From positions 2,223,001-2,287,000 of the forward strand of contig NZ_CP015756.1 of assembly GCF_001877035.1 (NCBI RefSeq): a stretch of DNA of 64,000 nucleotides, given 5' to 3'. The notes beneath the pieces were generated by a model, which was given only the letters and a program-made list of their open reading frames with translations, ran no database searches and was not told the DNA's origin. Position 1 is the stretch's first letter. Every line of letters begins with the position of its first letter. The position numbers were made by a program, and so were the translations under genes. This DNA is from Clostridium estertheticum subsp. estertheticum. GTDB taxonomy: Bacteria; Bacillota; Clostridia; Clostridiales; Clostridiaceae. Positions 17,175-26,466 of the stretch are shown piece by piece.

Positions 17175-17858
17175 TTACCTAGCTACATATCTTTCAAGTT
17201 TTTTCTCTATTCTTTGCTGAATTATAGTTAATATTGTACAAAACATCAGATAAATAAAAGCTACCTCACAATACAATACAAGTGGCTCATATGTTGTTGC
17301 TGTTATTTGTTGTGCAATTTGGAACATTTCAGCTAAAGTAATAGCAGCTGCAAGTGATGTATCTTTAATGAGACTTATAAAGGAGTTTGACAGTGGAGGT
17401 ACAGATACTCTAGCTGCCTGTGGCAAAATTATACGAAGGAGCGATTGAGTATGAGTCATACCAATTGAACTTGCAGCTTCCCATTGACCCTTAGGTATTG
17501 ATAAAATGGAAGCTCTAATTACTTCTGAATTATAAGCCCCCACGTTTAATGTAAAACCTATAATTGCTGCAGGGAGTGGTCCTATTGTTATACCGGCTGC
17601 TGGTAATCCATAAAATAATATAAATAATTGTACGAGAAGAGGAGTTCCTCTTATTATCCAAACATATAAACTTGATATTATGTTTAGTAATTTATATTTT
17701 GATATACGAGCAAGAGCCGTTACCATAGCTAAAATTGAACCAAGCAAGAAGGAAATCACAGCTACTGGAATTGTAAACTTCACACCTGCTACTAATAAAG
17801 GAAAAAAAGAATCTTTAACTATGCCGAGTATTCTTAGTGTATCTGCGTCTAAATTCAT
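17175..17858 (-). CDS. tcyB: Cystine-type amino acid ABC transporter, permease
   Basis: 227 aa with about five membrane helices. WIIRGTPLLVQLFILFYGLP is the hallmark of polar amino acid permeases, and the SLIKDTSLAAAITLAEMFQIAQQITATTYEP region closely follows TcyB/YecS cystine permeases. The TM helices form a homodimeric channel driven by the ATPase encoded downstream. It lies 12 bp after the binding-protein gene with a ribosome site in the gap. Confidence 0.87.
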   Translation of the reverse strand: MNLDADTLRILGIVKDSFFPLLVAGVKFTIPVAVISFLLGSILAMVTALARISKYKLLNIISSLYVWIIRGTPLLVQLFILFYGLPAAGITIGPLPAAIIGFTLNVGAYNSEVIRASILSIPKGQWEAASSIGMTHTQSLLRIILPQAARVSVPPLSNSFISLIKDTSLAAAITLAEMFQIAQQITATTYEPLVLYCEVAFIYLMFCTILTIIQQRIEKKLERYVAR

Positions 17859-17870
17859 TTTATCACCCTT

Positions 17871-18662
17871 TTATTTTGATACATCGCTGCCAAAATATTT
17901 ATTTGAAATTTTTGAGTAAGTGCCATCTGATTTCATGTCAGCTAATGCTTTATTAACTGCGGTTACTAATTCTTTATTTCCTTTATTGAACATAAATCCG
18001 CTAGGTTGTGCATTTCCTTTTTGATCAACAATTTTTATAGCAAGGTTTGGTTTTTGTTTTTTTAGATCAAGGTAAGATAAACTGTCATTAACTGTTGCAT
18101 CTACTCTTTTAGAAACTAAAAGATCGATTGACTGGTTAAAGCCATCAACTGCTTGGAGAACCGCGCCATTAGCTTTTGCAATTTTGCCTAAGTCACTAGT
18201 TAATGATTGAGCAGATTTCTTGCCCTTTAAATCAGCGAATTTTTTTATAGTATTATCGGAACTATTTACTATTAGAACAGCTTTCGAAACTATATACGAG
18301 GTTGAGAAATCGTATTTTAGTTTTCTATCTGAATTGATTCCAACTTCATTCGCTATCATGTCAAATCTCTTTGCACCTAACCCGGCAAGCATACCGTCCC
18401 ACTTTGTTTCTACAAATTCGGGTTTAACTCCAAGACGTTTGGATACTTCCGTTGCAATTTCAACATCAAATCCAGTCAATTTTCCTGATTTATCATGGAA
18501 AGTATATGGTGCATAAGTACCCTCAGTACCAATTTGTATTTTTCCTTCATTCTTTATTGTTTCTAACAAATTTTTTGAAGTAGTAGTTTTACTGGTACCG
18601 CATCCTACAAGACCTACTGATGCTACTAATAAAGTGGTAATTAATATAGATAATTTTTTCAT
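17871..18662 (-). CDS. tcyA: Cystine-type ABC transporter, substrate-binding lipoprotein
   Basis: 263 aa. The lipoprotein signal ends in GLVGC with Cys21. The body is a type II solute-binding fold: GTEGTYAPYTFHD, LTGFDVEIATEVSKRLGV, FVETKWDGMLAGL and KRFDMIANEVGI are the conserved blocks of cystine-binding TcyA/FliY proteins. It binds cystine or a related disulfide outside the cell. It heads the three-gene operon. A promoter with TTGACA and TATTAT lies at 18712-18741 on this strand with a CCTAC-type dyad at the start site, a likely sulfur-control element. Confidence 0.88.
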   Translation of the reverse strand: MKKLSILITTLLVASVGLVGCGTSKTTTSKNLLETIKNEGKIQIGTEGTYAPYTFHDKSGKLTGFDVEIATEVSKRLGVKPEFVETKWDGMLAGLGAKRFDMIANEVGINSDRKLKYDFSTSYIVSKAVLIVNSSDNTIKKFADLKGKKSAQSLTSDLGKIAKANGAVLQAVDGFNQSIDLLVSKRVDATVNDSLSYLDLKKQKPNLAIKIVDQKGNAQPSGFMFNKGNKELVTAVNKALADMKSDGTYSKISNKYFGSDVSK

Positions 18663-18680
18663 TTATTTCCCCCTTGAAGT

Positions 18681-18705
18681 AATCCTACTGTTTTAGTAAG
18701 GTATT
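18681..18705 (-). promoter_or_regulatory. Candidate operator dyad at the tcyABC start site
   Basis: An imperfect dyad (AATCCTACT, 5-nt centre, AGTAAGGTATT on the + strand) lies immediately downstream of the -10 box. Its half-sites resemble the perfect dyad at 25014-25046 in front of the second sulfur amino acid transporter. Rrf2-type regulators such as CymR bind dyads of this general form; the assignment is a hypothesis. Confidence 0.45.
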
Positions 18706-18711
18706 GAATTA

Positions 18712-18741
18712 ATAATACCATAATTAATCCGTTGTTGTCAA
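18712..18741 (-). promoter_or_regulatory. Promoter of tcyABC
   Basis: On the minus strand TTGACA (18736-18741), an 18-bp spacer and TATTAT (18712-18717), 50 bp upstream of the tcyA start. Confidence 0.75.
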
Positions 18742-18769
18742 TATACGTTCGAAATTAAAAAAGTGGCTT

Positions 18770-18820
18770 AAAAAAACAACTAAAATAAAGGGTGACCAGT
18801 TGCCATCCCTTATTTTAGTT
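18770..18820 (-). terminator. Intrinsic terminator of gdhA
   Basis: A 14-bp stem with one bulged base (18778-18792 with 18807-18820), 14-nt loop, and a T run on the minus strand. Confidence 0.85.
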
Positions 18821-18860
18821 CATTCTGTGAAACTATTTTTTAAAGGGATAATAGCAAATA

Positions 18861-20240
<1,380 letters not shown>

Positions 20241-20508
20241 TTAAAATTAATATTTATCAATATGTACAATTTTATAAAAATTGCATTTATCTATTATATA
20301 TCCTACCATTTATAGAACGGTTTTTCAACTTTTTAAAAGCTAGTTTTGCTAATGATGAGCAGTGGTAAGGACTTGGGGTGATATGCTACACCATAACAAA
20401 TTAGTCAAGAGTGGTTTTTATTAAATAAATTTTGCAAATAAACTGAAACCTATTAATCTAATATAACTAACAAGGTTGTGATAATTTATTTGAGGAGGTT
20501 GGTTTTAT

Positions 20509-20526
20509 ATGTTAAATAAAGCATAA
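20509..20526 (+). other. Possible 5-codon leader ORF with strong ribosome site
   Basis: GAGGAGG at 20492-20498 is followed 10 nt later by ATG and the frame MLNKA-stop. There is no gene after it for 345 bp. It may be a leader peptide, the start of a gene now destroyed (other frames just downstream encode short peptide-like runs), or chance. Confidence 0.3.
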
Positions 20527-20612
20527 ATCCATATTGAAGTTTATGTACAAGTGGATATATGATTATTCCAGAAGGAATTCCGTATAAAATGAATTAATTT
20601 CAATAATGACAT

Positions 20613-20689
20613 GCAAAAACGAAGCTTTTTAAATTAAATTAAATATATAAATGTGAATGTTTACATTCGAATTTATATGTTGTTTTTGC
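20613..20689. repeat. Two-tier inverted repeat in the gdhA-amtB intergenic region
   Basis: Outer arms GCAAAAAC (20613-20620) and GTTTTTGC (20682-20689) enclose an inner hairpin (20645-20652 with 20671-20678, plus GAATG/CATTC at the tip). It lies upstream of the amtB promoter. The rest of the 670-bp gap is AT-rich with no further gene. Confidence 0.45.
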
Positions 20690-20753
20690 GTTAATACGCC
20701 TAGAAATGACATATTTTTAATGAAAAAATAGAATTAACAGAATATTAAAATAC

Positions 20754-20782
20754 TTGACTTATGTTTCAAAAGTTAGTAAAAT
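20754..20782 (+). promoter_or_regulatory. Promoter of amtB
   Basis: TTGACT (20754-20759), a 17-bp spacer and TAAAAT (20777-20782), about 90 bp before the amtB start. Confidence 0.75.
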
Positions 20783-20871
20783 GATTTCTAACGGTAAGCA
20801 AAAATTCATTGTGACTACAATACGAATTTTTAAAAGCTAGGAATAATAATATTTAATTAGGGGGAATTTTT

Positions 20872-22107
20872 ATGAACGCAATAAATACGACAGATACGTC
20901 ATTTATGATTTTTGCAACGGTATTAGTAATGTTAATGACACCGGGCCTTGCTTTATTTTATGGTGGAATGGTGAGAAGGAAAAATGTACTTAGTACTACA
21001 GTACACAGTTATACAGCAATGGTAATTGTATCACTTCAATGGGTTTTAATTGGTTATACTTTATGTTTCGGAAAAGATTTTGCTGGTTTTGTTGGTAATT
21101 TTCAGTTTCTTGGATTGCATGGTGTAGGCTTTCTTCCAAATGCAGACTATGCAACTACGATACCACAATCAGTATTTATGTTATTTCAGTTAATGTTTGC
21201 AATAATTACACCGGCTTTAATTTCAGGAGCAATTGCTGGAAGAATGAAATTTCTTGCATTTGCAGTATTCATCTTAGTATGGACAACATTAGTTTATGAT
21301 CCAATTGCACACTGGGTATGGGGTGCAGGTGGATGGCTTAGAAATTTAGGAGCGCTAGATTTTGCAGGTGGAAATGTAGTTCATATAAGTTCAGGTATAT
21401 CTGCACTTGTTGTAGCACTTGTAATAGGAAAGAGAAAAAAATTTAAATCAATTACTCCACACAATCTTCCTATGACACTTCTTGGAGCAGGGATTTTGTG
21501 GTTTGGATGGTTTGGATTTAATGCAGGAAGCGCACTCGCAGTAAATGGTGTAGCACTTAATGCATTTATTACAACTAATACATCTGCTGCGGCGTCTGCA
21601 TTAGCTTGGTGTACATGTGAGTTAATTATTAGAAAGAAAGTTACATCGCTTGGACTCGCAAGCGGTATAGTTGTAGGACTTGTAGCAATAACACCTGGTG
21701 CAGGTTTTGTAAGTCCGATGTCTTCCATATTGATAGGTGGAATAGGCGGCATAATATGTTACTTTAGCGTAACTGTAGTTAAACAAAAATTTGGATATGA
21801 TGATGCATTAGATGCTTTTGGTTGTCATGGAATTGGAGGAATTTGGGGAGGAATAGCTACTGGTATTTTTGCTTCAAAGGCTATAAATTCTGCCGGTGCA
21901 AATGGGTTGATTCATGGTAATATTAAATTGCTTGGAATTCAAATAATAGCAATTGTAGCAACGATTGCATACTCAGCAATAATGACATTTATAATATTGA
22001 AGGTATTAGGTGTATTTATGAGCTTAAGAGTAACAGCAGATGAAGAAAATGATGGATTAGATATTTCTCAACATGGTGAGGAAGCTTATGGTGGGATAGA
22101 TATTTAA
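20872..22107 (+). CDS. amtB: Ammonium transporter
   Basis: 411 aa with about eleven membrane helices, the usual size for AmtB. The trimeric channel conducts ammonium as NH3/NH4+. Family landmarks are the PGLALFYGGMVRRKN segment near residue 25, the twin pore histidines in [14 protein letters not shown] and [11 protein letters not shown], and FDFAGG-type sequence (LDFAGGNVVH). The cytoplasmic tail ends with SQHGEEAYGGIDI. GlnK, encoded 22 bp downstream, normally plugs the channel when nitrogen is plentiful. A GGGGGA ribosome site precedes the ATG. Confidence 0.97.
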   Translation: MNAINTTDTSFMIFATVLVMLMTPGLALFYGGMVRRKNVLSTTVHSYTAMVIVSLQWVLIGYTLCFGKDFAGFVGNFQFLGLHGVGFLPNADYATTIPQSVFMLFQLMFAIITPALISGAIAGRMKFLAFAVFILVWTTLVYDPIAHWVWGAGGWLRNLGALDFAGGNVVHISSGISALVVALVIGKRKKFKSITPHNLPMTLLGAGILWFGWFGFNAGSALAVNGVALNAFITTNTSAAASALAWCTCELIIRKKVTSLGLASGIVVGLVAITPGAGFVSPMSSILIGGIGGIICYFSVTVVKQKFGYDDALDAFGCHGIGGIWGGIATGIFASKAINSAGANGLIHGNIKLLGIQIIAIVATIAYSAIMTFIILKVLGVFMSLRVTADEENDGLDISQHGEEAYGGIDI

Positions 22108-22129
22108 TAAATAAAGAGGGGGTACTATT

Positions 22130-22492
22130 ATGGAAGAAAAATTTTCAAAAATAGATATTATTACATCTTCAAGCAAATTTGAGGAATTGAAGGAAGCATT
22201 AAACGCAATTGGCATAAGCGGTATGACTGTGTCAAATGTTCTAGGATGTGGAATCCAAAAGGGTCACAAAGAATTTTATCGAGGACTTGCTTTAGATATT
22301 AATCTTTTACCAAAATTGAAAGTAGAAATAATAGTGTGTGATATTCCTGTGGACTTGGTTGTGGAAACAGCACAAAAAGTACTGCACACAGGGAAAATGG
22401 GTGATGGAAAAATATTTGTTTATGATGTGAAAAACATTATAAGAATCAGTAATGGTGCTGAAGGACGAGATGCCCTTCGGTATAATAAATAA
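22130..22492 (+). CDS. glnK: P-II nitrogen regulatory protein
   Basis: 120 aa, the normal P-II size. The T-loop region runs from GCGIQKGHKEFYRG to LPKLKVEIIV, and the C-terminal signature VLHTGKMGDGKIFVYDVKNIIRISNGAEG is complete. It senses ATP/ADP and 2-oxoglutarate and controls AmtB. The tyrosine uridylylated in enteric GlnB (Tyr51, in the context GAEY) is replaced by Leu (GLAL), so control is probably by ligands only, as in many Firmicutes. GGGGGT lies upstream; translation coupled to amtB. A nearly identical copy is encoded 600 bp downstream. Confidence 0.96.
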   Translation: MEEKFSKIDIITSSSKFEELKEALNAIGISGMTVSNVLGCGIQKGHKEFYRGLALDINLLPKLKVEIIVCDIPVDLVVETAQKVLHTGKMGDGKIFVYDVKNIIRISNGAEGRDALRYNK

Positions 22493-22513
22493 TTACATCT
22501 ATAATTAAAGACT

Positions 22514-22553
22514 AGCAGACCAACTTAATTGCATTAAGTTGGTCTGCTTTTTA
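22514..22553 (+). terminator. Intrinsic terminator of amtB-glnK
   Basis: A perfect 16-bp stem (22514-22529 with 22533-22548), 3-nt loop and TTTTT tail. Confidence 0.95.
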
Positions 22554-22554
22554 G

Positions 22555-23083
22555 TTGTTTCAGCTTAGGTTTGCAATAATTACTCCTAATATAATTTTAG
22601 GAGCAATTGCTGAGAGAATGAAATTTTTCGTTTTTACAGTATTCATTTTACTATGGTCAATAATGGTTTACGATCCAATTGCACACTGGGTATGGGGTGC
22701 TGGTGGATGGCTTAAAAATCTAGGAGTATTAGATTTTGCAGGGGGATATGTTGTTGAAAGTAAGTTCGGGTATTTCAGCACTCGTTGCAGCACTAGTAAT
22801 AGGCGGAATTGGAGGCATTTGGGGAGGACTAGCTACTGGTATTTTTGCTTCAAAAGCTATAAATTCTGCTGGCGCAAATGGATTAATATATGGTAATATT
22901 AATTTAGTAGGAATTCAACTGATTGCAATTGTAGCGATTATTGCATACTCAGCAATAATGACATTTATAATATTAAAAGTTATAAGTATATTTATGAGTT
23001 TAAGAGTAACAAGTGAAGAAGAAATGGAAGGACTAGATGTTTCACTACATGGAGAAGAAGCTTACGGTGGAATAGATATTTAA
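22555..23083 (+). pseudogene. amtB: Second amtB copy, truncated, frameshifted and internally deleted
   Basis: The sequence aligns with amtB from its codon 104 (LFQLMFAIITP). The first part is in one frame up to [11 protein letters not shown], then a single-base shift moves the match to another frame ([14 protein letters not shown]), and the next residues ([20 protein letters not shown]) correspond to amtB residue 320 onward. So the N-terminal 103 codons, one frame and about 135 internal codons are missing, including both pore regions in part. The C-terminal EEAYGGIDI tail is intact and the stop is 33 bp before glnK2. It cannot encode a channel. Confidence 0.95.
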
Positions 23084-23115
23084 TGAAACAAGTTAAAGTA
23101 AAAGGGGGTACCGAT

Positions 23116-23478
23116 ATGGAAGAAAAATTTTCAAAGATAGATATTATTACATCATCGAGTAAATTTGATGAATTGAAAGACGCTTTAAACGAAATTGGTA
23201 TTAGTGGAATGACTGTATCTAACGTTTTAGGATGTGGTATGCAAAAGGGTCATAAAGAATTTTATCGTGGGCTTGCATTAGACATTAATCTTCTACCTAA
23301 AATAAAAGTAGAAGTAATAGTTTGCGATATTCCTGTAGAATTAGTTGTAGAAACTGCAAAGAAGGTACTTCATACAGGGAAAATGGGTGATGGAAAAATA
23401 TTTGTTTATGATGTTAAAAATATTATAAGAATCAGCAATGGGGCTGAAGGTCGAGATGCCCTAAGGTATAATAAATAA
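23116..23478 (+). CDS. glnK: P-II nitrogen regulatory protein, second copy
   Basis: 120 aa from ATG 23116, where AAAGGGGGT gives the ribosome site; a longer frame starting 33 nt earlier runs out of the amtB2 stop and is not used. It differs from the first GlnK at roughly eight positions, nearly all conservative (E to D, I to V, L to I). T-loop and C-terminal signature are preserved and Tyr51 is again Leu. It has no obvious own promoter, since the amtB2 remnant lies between it and the first operon's terminator. It may be expressed weakly or by read-through, together with the FAH gene 35 bp downstream. Confidence 0.93.
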   Translation: MEEKFSKIDIITSSSKFDELKDALNEIGISGMTVSNVLGCGMQKGHKEFYRGLALDINLLPKIKVEVIVCDIPVELVVETAKKVLHTGKMGDGKIFVYDVKNIIRISNGAEGRDALRYNK

Positions 23479-23513
23479 TTTAATATTGCAACTCTGCAGG
23501 AGATGACTTAATT

Positions 23514-24416
23514 ATGAAATTTGTTACGTATATTAACAAAAGTAAGGAAAGCGTAGGAATTATTATTGGACAAAAGGTTATATATATCAATGAAATATAC
23601 AATTCATTAGGTAAAGCTAGTGTTAGTTCTATGACTGAACTAATAGAAAGTTTTGAAGGAAATACAGTTGAGAAAATTAAAAATGCTATTAGTAGTAACA
23701 ATTTTAATTATGTATCATTAAATTCAATTAAATTACTTGCGCCAATACCAAATCCCAAAAGAAATATATTTTGCCTTGGCAAAAATTATGTAGATCATGT
23801 AAAAGAAATTAAAAAAACCAAAATATCAGGTACTGGTATTCCAGAATACCCTATATATTTTACTAAAGTAGCATCACCTGCAATTGGAAGTGGTGATTTT
23901 ATTAAATTTTCTTCAAAAGTTACAACTCAAGTAGATTATGAAGTAGAACTCGCAGTAGTAATTGGAAAAGAAGGAACTGATATTAAACCAGAGAATGTAC
24001 AAGAATACATTTTTGGCTACACTATAGTTAATGATGTTTCAGCTAGAGATTTGCAAGGAAAGCACACTCAGTGGTTTAAAGGGAAAAGTTTAGACACATT
24101 TTGCCCTATGGGACCATGTTTAGTTCATAAAAGTGAAATTAAATTCCCAGTAGAGCTAAATATAACATGTTGCGTTAATGATGAATTAAGGCAAAACTCC
24201 AACACAAGAAATTTAATTTTTGATATACCATATATTATTAGTGATTTGTCAAAAGGGCTTACTTTAAAGCCCGGTGATATAATTAGTACAGGCACTCCAA
24301 GTGGTGTTGGTCTAGGATTTGATCCACCTAAGGTTTTGAAAAATGAAGATATCGTAGAATGTTATATTGAGAATATAGGCAAATTAGTTAATAAAGTAAT
24401 CGTTATTAATGGATAG
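23514..24416 (+). CDS. Fumarylacetoacetate hydrolase (FAH) family protein
   Basis: 300 aa. The N-terminal 75 residues are a variable lead-in domain; the FAH fold starts at about residue 75 with PIPNPKRNIFCLGKNYVDHVKE. Metal ligands of the family are visible: the DYEVELAVVIGKEG Glu pair region and NDVSARDLQ with its Asp. The PGDIISTGTPSGVG segment closes the active site. Family members hydrolyse or decarboxylate beta-diketo acids such as acylpyruvates or fumarylpyruvate. The substrate here is unknown. It follows glnK2 closely and a terminator follows it. Confidence 0.92.
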   Translation: MKFVTYINKSKESVGIIIGQKVIYINEIYNSLGKASVSSMTELIESFEGNTVEKIKNAISSNNFNYVSLNSIKLLAPIPNPKRNIFCLGKNYVDHVKEIKKTKISGTGIPEYPIYFTKVASPAIGSGDFIKFSSKVTTQVDYEVELAVVIGKEGTDIKPENVQEYIFGYTIVNDVSARDLQGKHTQWFKGKSLDTFCPMGPCLVHKSEIKFPVELNITCCVNDELRQNSNTRNLIFDIPYIISDLSKGLTLKPGDIISTGTPSGVGLGFDPPKVLKNEDIVECYIENIGKLVNKVIVING

Positions 24417-24439
24417 ACAAAAAAATTAAAAATATTAAG

Positions 24440-24476
24440 TTAAAGGCATACTTTTGTTTAAAAAGTATGCCTTTAA
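24440..24476. terminator. Bidirectional terminator after the FAH gene
   Basis: A perfect 16-bp stem (24440-24455 with 24461-24476) around a 5-nt loop. It lies between the FAH gene and the convergent ssuA remnant. Confidence 0.9.
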
Positions 24477-24503
24477 CTGAGTGTATTAAACATATTACCT
24501 GTA

Positions 24504-24836
24504 TTATTTTATTTCAGCTAGGCCGTTTTCTTTTAAAACTTTATTTAGCTGGTCCGGGTCCTATATATCCAATATAAATAGCTCCTGCAAAAAGTGCCTC
24601 TACTTCTGCTGGCCCTGCATTAAATAGTTTCCAATACTTGATCCTATAGCCTTTTGAAAAGTACCTTGGTCGCGGCCTACAAGCGGTTGTGCGTGGGTTA
24701 TGTTTGGAAAATATCCAACTCTAACATTAACAGCCTCACCTTTTGGTTCTTTTGATGAGCAGCCTGAAAATGTCCCAATAATTGATATACCTAGTAATAA
24801 TGCGATTGAAAATTTGAAAACTTTTGAATTTTTTAT
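24504..24836 (-). pseudogene. ssuA: Decayed ssuA-like substrate-binding protein gene
   Basis: On the minus strand the first 65 codons match the intact SsuA-like protein encoded at 38796-39839: a lipoprotein signal ending FSGC, then VNVRVGYFPNITHAQPLVGR and FQKAIG. The start codon position reads ATA instead of the TTG used by the intact gene. A frameshift follows near KAIG, then YWKLFNAGPAEVEALF.. in another frame up to YIGPGPA, and a deletion of about 240 codons joins straight to the end NKVLKENGLAEIK-stop. It is a clear remnant. The rest of the surrounding 715-bp gap contains only terminator, promoter and AT-rich sequence. Confidence 0.93.
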
Positions 24837-24982
24837 TTGGTCCCCATTATTTAATTATTTCATAATCCCAGTATTGAAGTATGTTTAATATGATATGTAA
24901 TAATTAATATATTAGTTCCTAGGGAAGAACAGGTAATTGATAATATAATAGAATTTATAGAAAAACAACTTTAATTAAGCTA

Positions 24983-25011
24983 TTGACAAATTTATCAAAT
25001 GTTAATATAAT
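24983..25011 (+). promoter_or_regulatory. Consensus promoter of the cysteine ABC transporter operon
   Basis: TTGACA (24983-24988), a 17-bp spacer and TATAAT (25006-25011), a perfect sigma-A consensus, 120 bp upstream of the first permease gene. Confidence 0.9.
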
Positions 25012-25013
25012 AT

Positions 25014-25046
25014 AAAGTATTCCTACATGAATTGTAGGAATACTTT
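25014..25046 (+). promoter_or_regulatory. Perfect 13-bp dyad at the transcription start
   Basis: Arms AAAGTATTCCTAC (25014-25026) and GTAGGAATACTTT (25034-25046) with a 7-nt centre cover the start site predicted from the perfect promoter. It could be an operator or, because four T residues follow, an attenuating hairpin. The CCTAC/GTAGG core recurs near the tcyABC start site. Confidence 0.7.
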
Positions 25047-25131
25047 TAAAGATAAACATATTAAGAAATATGAATTTTATGTAAATAACAAAAAATATTT
25101 AAGTCAAATGCTATAAGAAGGTGATATGTAG

Positions 25132-25809
25132 ATGAGTATTGATTGGGAATTTGTAATTAGCAGTTTGCCTTTATATGAAAAGGCTGCATGGATTACTTTA
25201 AAGTTAGCTTTTGGAGGGATACTTATATCAGTAGTTATTGGTCTTTTGTGTTGTGCAATACTATACTTCAAAGTTAAGGGTATGGAGATTATTGTTAAGG
25301 CATATATAGAACTATCAAGGAATACTCCACTACTGGTGCAGATATTTTTTCTGTATTATGGTCTTCCAAAGTTAGGTTTAAAGATGAGTGCGAATACTTG
25401 TGCAATAATTGGATTAGCATTTTTAGGGGGGAGTTACATGGCTGAGGCTTTTAGGGGTGGAATAGAAGCTGTGAGTAAGTCACAGATAGAATCTGGCCTT
25501 AGCATAGCACTTTCCAAGTTTCAGTTAGCTAGATATGTGATAATTCCACAGGCATTTTCTGTGAGCTTACCTTCTCTTGGTGCAAATTGTATATTTTTAT
25601 TAAAGGAGACATCTGTACTGGGAGCTATATCCATCTTGGATGTTATGAATGTAACGAAGGATTTAATAGGAATGTATTATAAAACTTTTGAATCTTTAGC
25701 AATGCTTGTGGTGGTTTATATTATTTTGATTTTGCCATTATCAATTTTATTATCTTGGCTAGAGAGGAAGGTGCGTTATGCAGAGTTTGGGAATCAGAGC
25801 AATCTTTGA
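25132..25809 (+). CDS. Amino acid (cysteine-type) ABC transporter permease 1
   Basis: 225 aa with about five membrane helices. YIELSRNTPLLVQIFFLYYGLPKLG is the polar amino acid permease hallmark and LLKETSVLGAISILDVMN the matching C-terminal loop. Two different permeases are encoded in this operon, so the channel is a heterodimer, as in PEB1/CjaA-type systems. The start ATG has an AAGGTGAT site. It overlaps the next gene by 32 bp. Confidence 0.9.
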   Translation: MSIDWEFVISSLPLYEKAAWITLKLAFGGILISVVIGLLCCAILYFKVKGMEIIVKAYIELSRNTPLLVQIFFLYYGLPKLGLKMSANTCAIIGLAFLGGSYMAEAFRGGIEAVSKSQIESGLSIALSKFQLARYVIIPQAFSVSLPSLGANCIFLLKETSVLGAISILDVMNVTKDLIGMYYKTFESLAMLVVVYIILILPLSILLSWLERKVRYAEFGNQSNL

Positions 25810-26455
25810 AGGGAAAAACTTTGAGCGTTTGTTCGAAGGCTTATTTGTAACAGTTGAAATTGCTTTAATTTCAATAATTATAGCCTCTATTTTAGGTATA
25901 ATTATTGGACTTAGTAGAACAACAAAATTTAAACCCATACTTATTATTAATCGCATTTATCTTGAATTATTTAGAGTAATACCTACACTTGTTTGGTTAT
26001 TTATTTTCTATTTTGGAGTTGCTACAGCATTAAACGTAGATATTAGTGGCATTACAATCGCAATTATTGTTTTTAGTCTCTGGGGTGCGGCAGAAATGGG
26101 GGATATTGTACGTGGAGCATTGCAATCATTACCAAAACATCAGATTGAATCAGGAAAAGCTTTAGGATTAAGCTATTATAAACTTTATAGGTATGTTCTT
26201 ATACCACAAGCCATAAGGAGAATGTTACCTGGTACTATTAATCTAGCTACAAGAATGGTTAAGACTACCTCACTTGTAGTTTTGATAGGGGTTATAGATG
26301 TAGTTAAGGTGGGACAACAGATTATAGAAAGTTCTCGTTTTAAATTCCCGACTGCTTCTTTTGGAGTTTATGGGTTTATATTTATATTGTACTTTCTAGT
26401 ATGTTATCCATTATCTTATATATCAAAAAAGTTAGAAACTAAATGGAAAGATTAG
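25778..26455 (+). CDS. Amino acid (cysteine-type) ABC transporter permease 2
   Basis: 225 aa with about five membrane helices. YLELFRVIPTLVWLFIFYFGV takes the place of the usual PLLVQ loop, and RMVKTTSLVVLIGVIDVVKVGQQI is the second half of the channel signature. The ATG at 25778 follows AGGAAGGTG. It is translated by re-initiation within the previous gene and overlaps the frame of the ATPase gene's upstream region. Confidence 0.9.
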   Translation: MQSLGIRAIFEGKNFERLFEGLFVTVEIALISIIIASILGIIIGLSRTTKFKPILIINRIYLELFRVIPTLVWLFIFYFGVATALNVDISGITIAIIVFSLWGAAEMGDIVRGALQSLPKHQIESGKALGLSYYKLYRYVLIPQAIRRMLPGTINLATRMVKTTSLVVLIGVIDVVKVGQQIIESSRFKFPTASFGVYGFIFILYFLVCYPLSYISKKLETKWKD

Positions 26456-26466
26456 GGGTGAAAATT

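Noticed and set aside
20540-20600. Peptide-like run GYMIIPEGIPYKMN after the leader ORF as part of a gene.
   Set aside because: The run is short, interrupted by stops in every frame upstream, and matches no family I recognise.
24894-24974. A 26-codon frame ending LVPREEQVIDNIIEFIEKQL before the cysteine transporter promoter, resembling an alpha/beta hydrolase C-terminus.
   Set aside because: Too short and amphipathic-helix-like by composition; no other part of a hydrolase gene is visible upstream.
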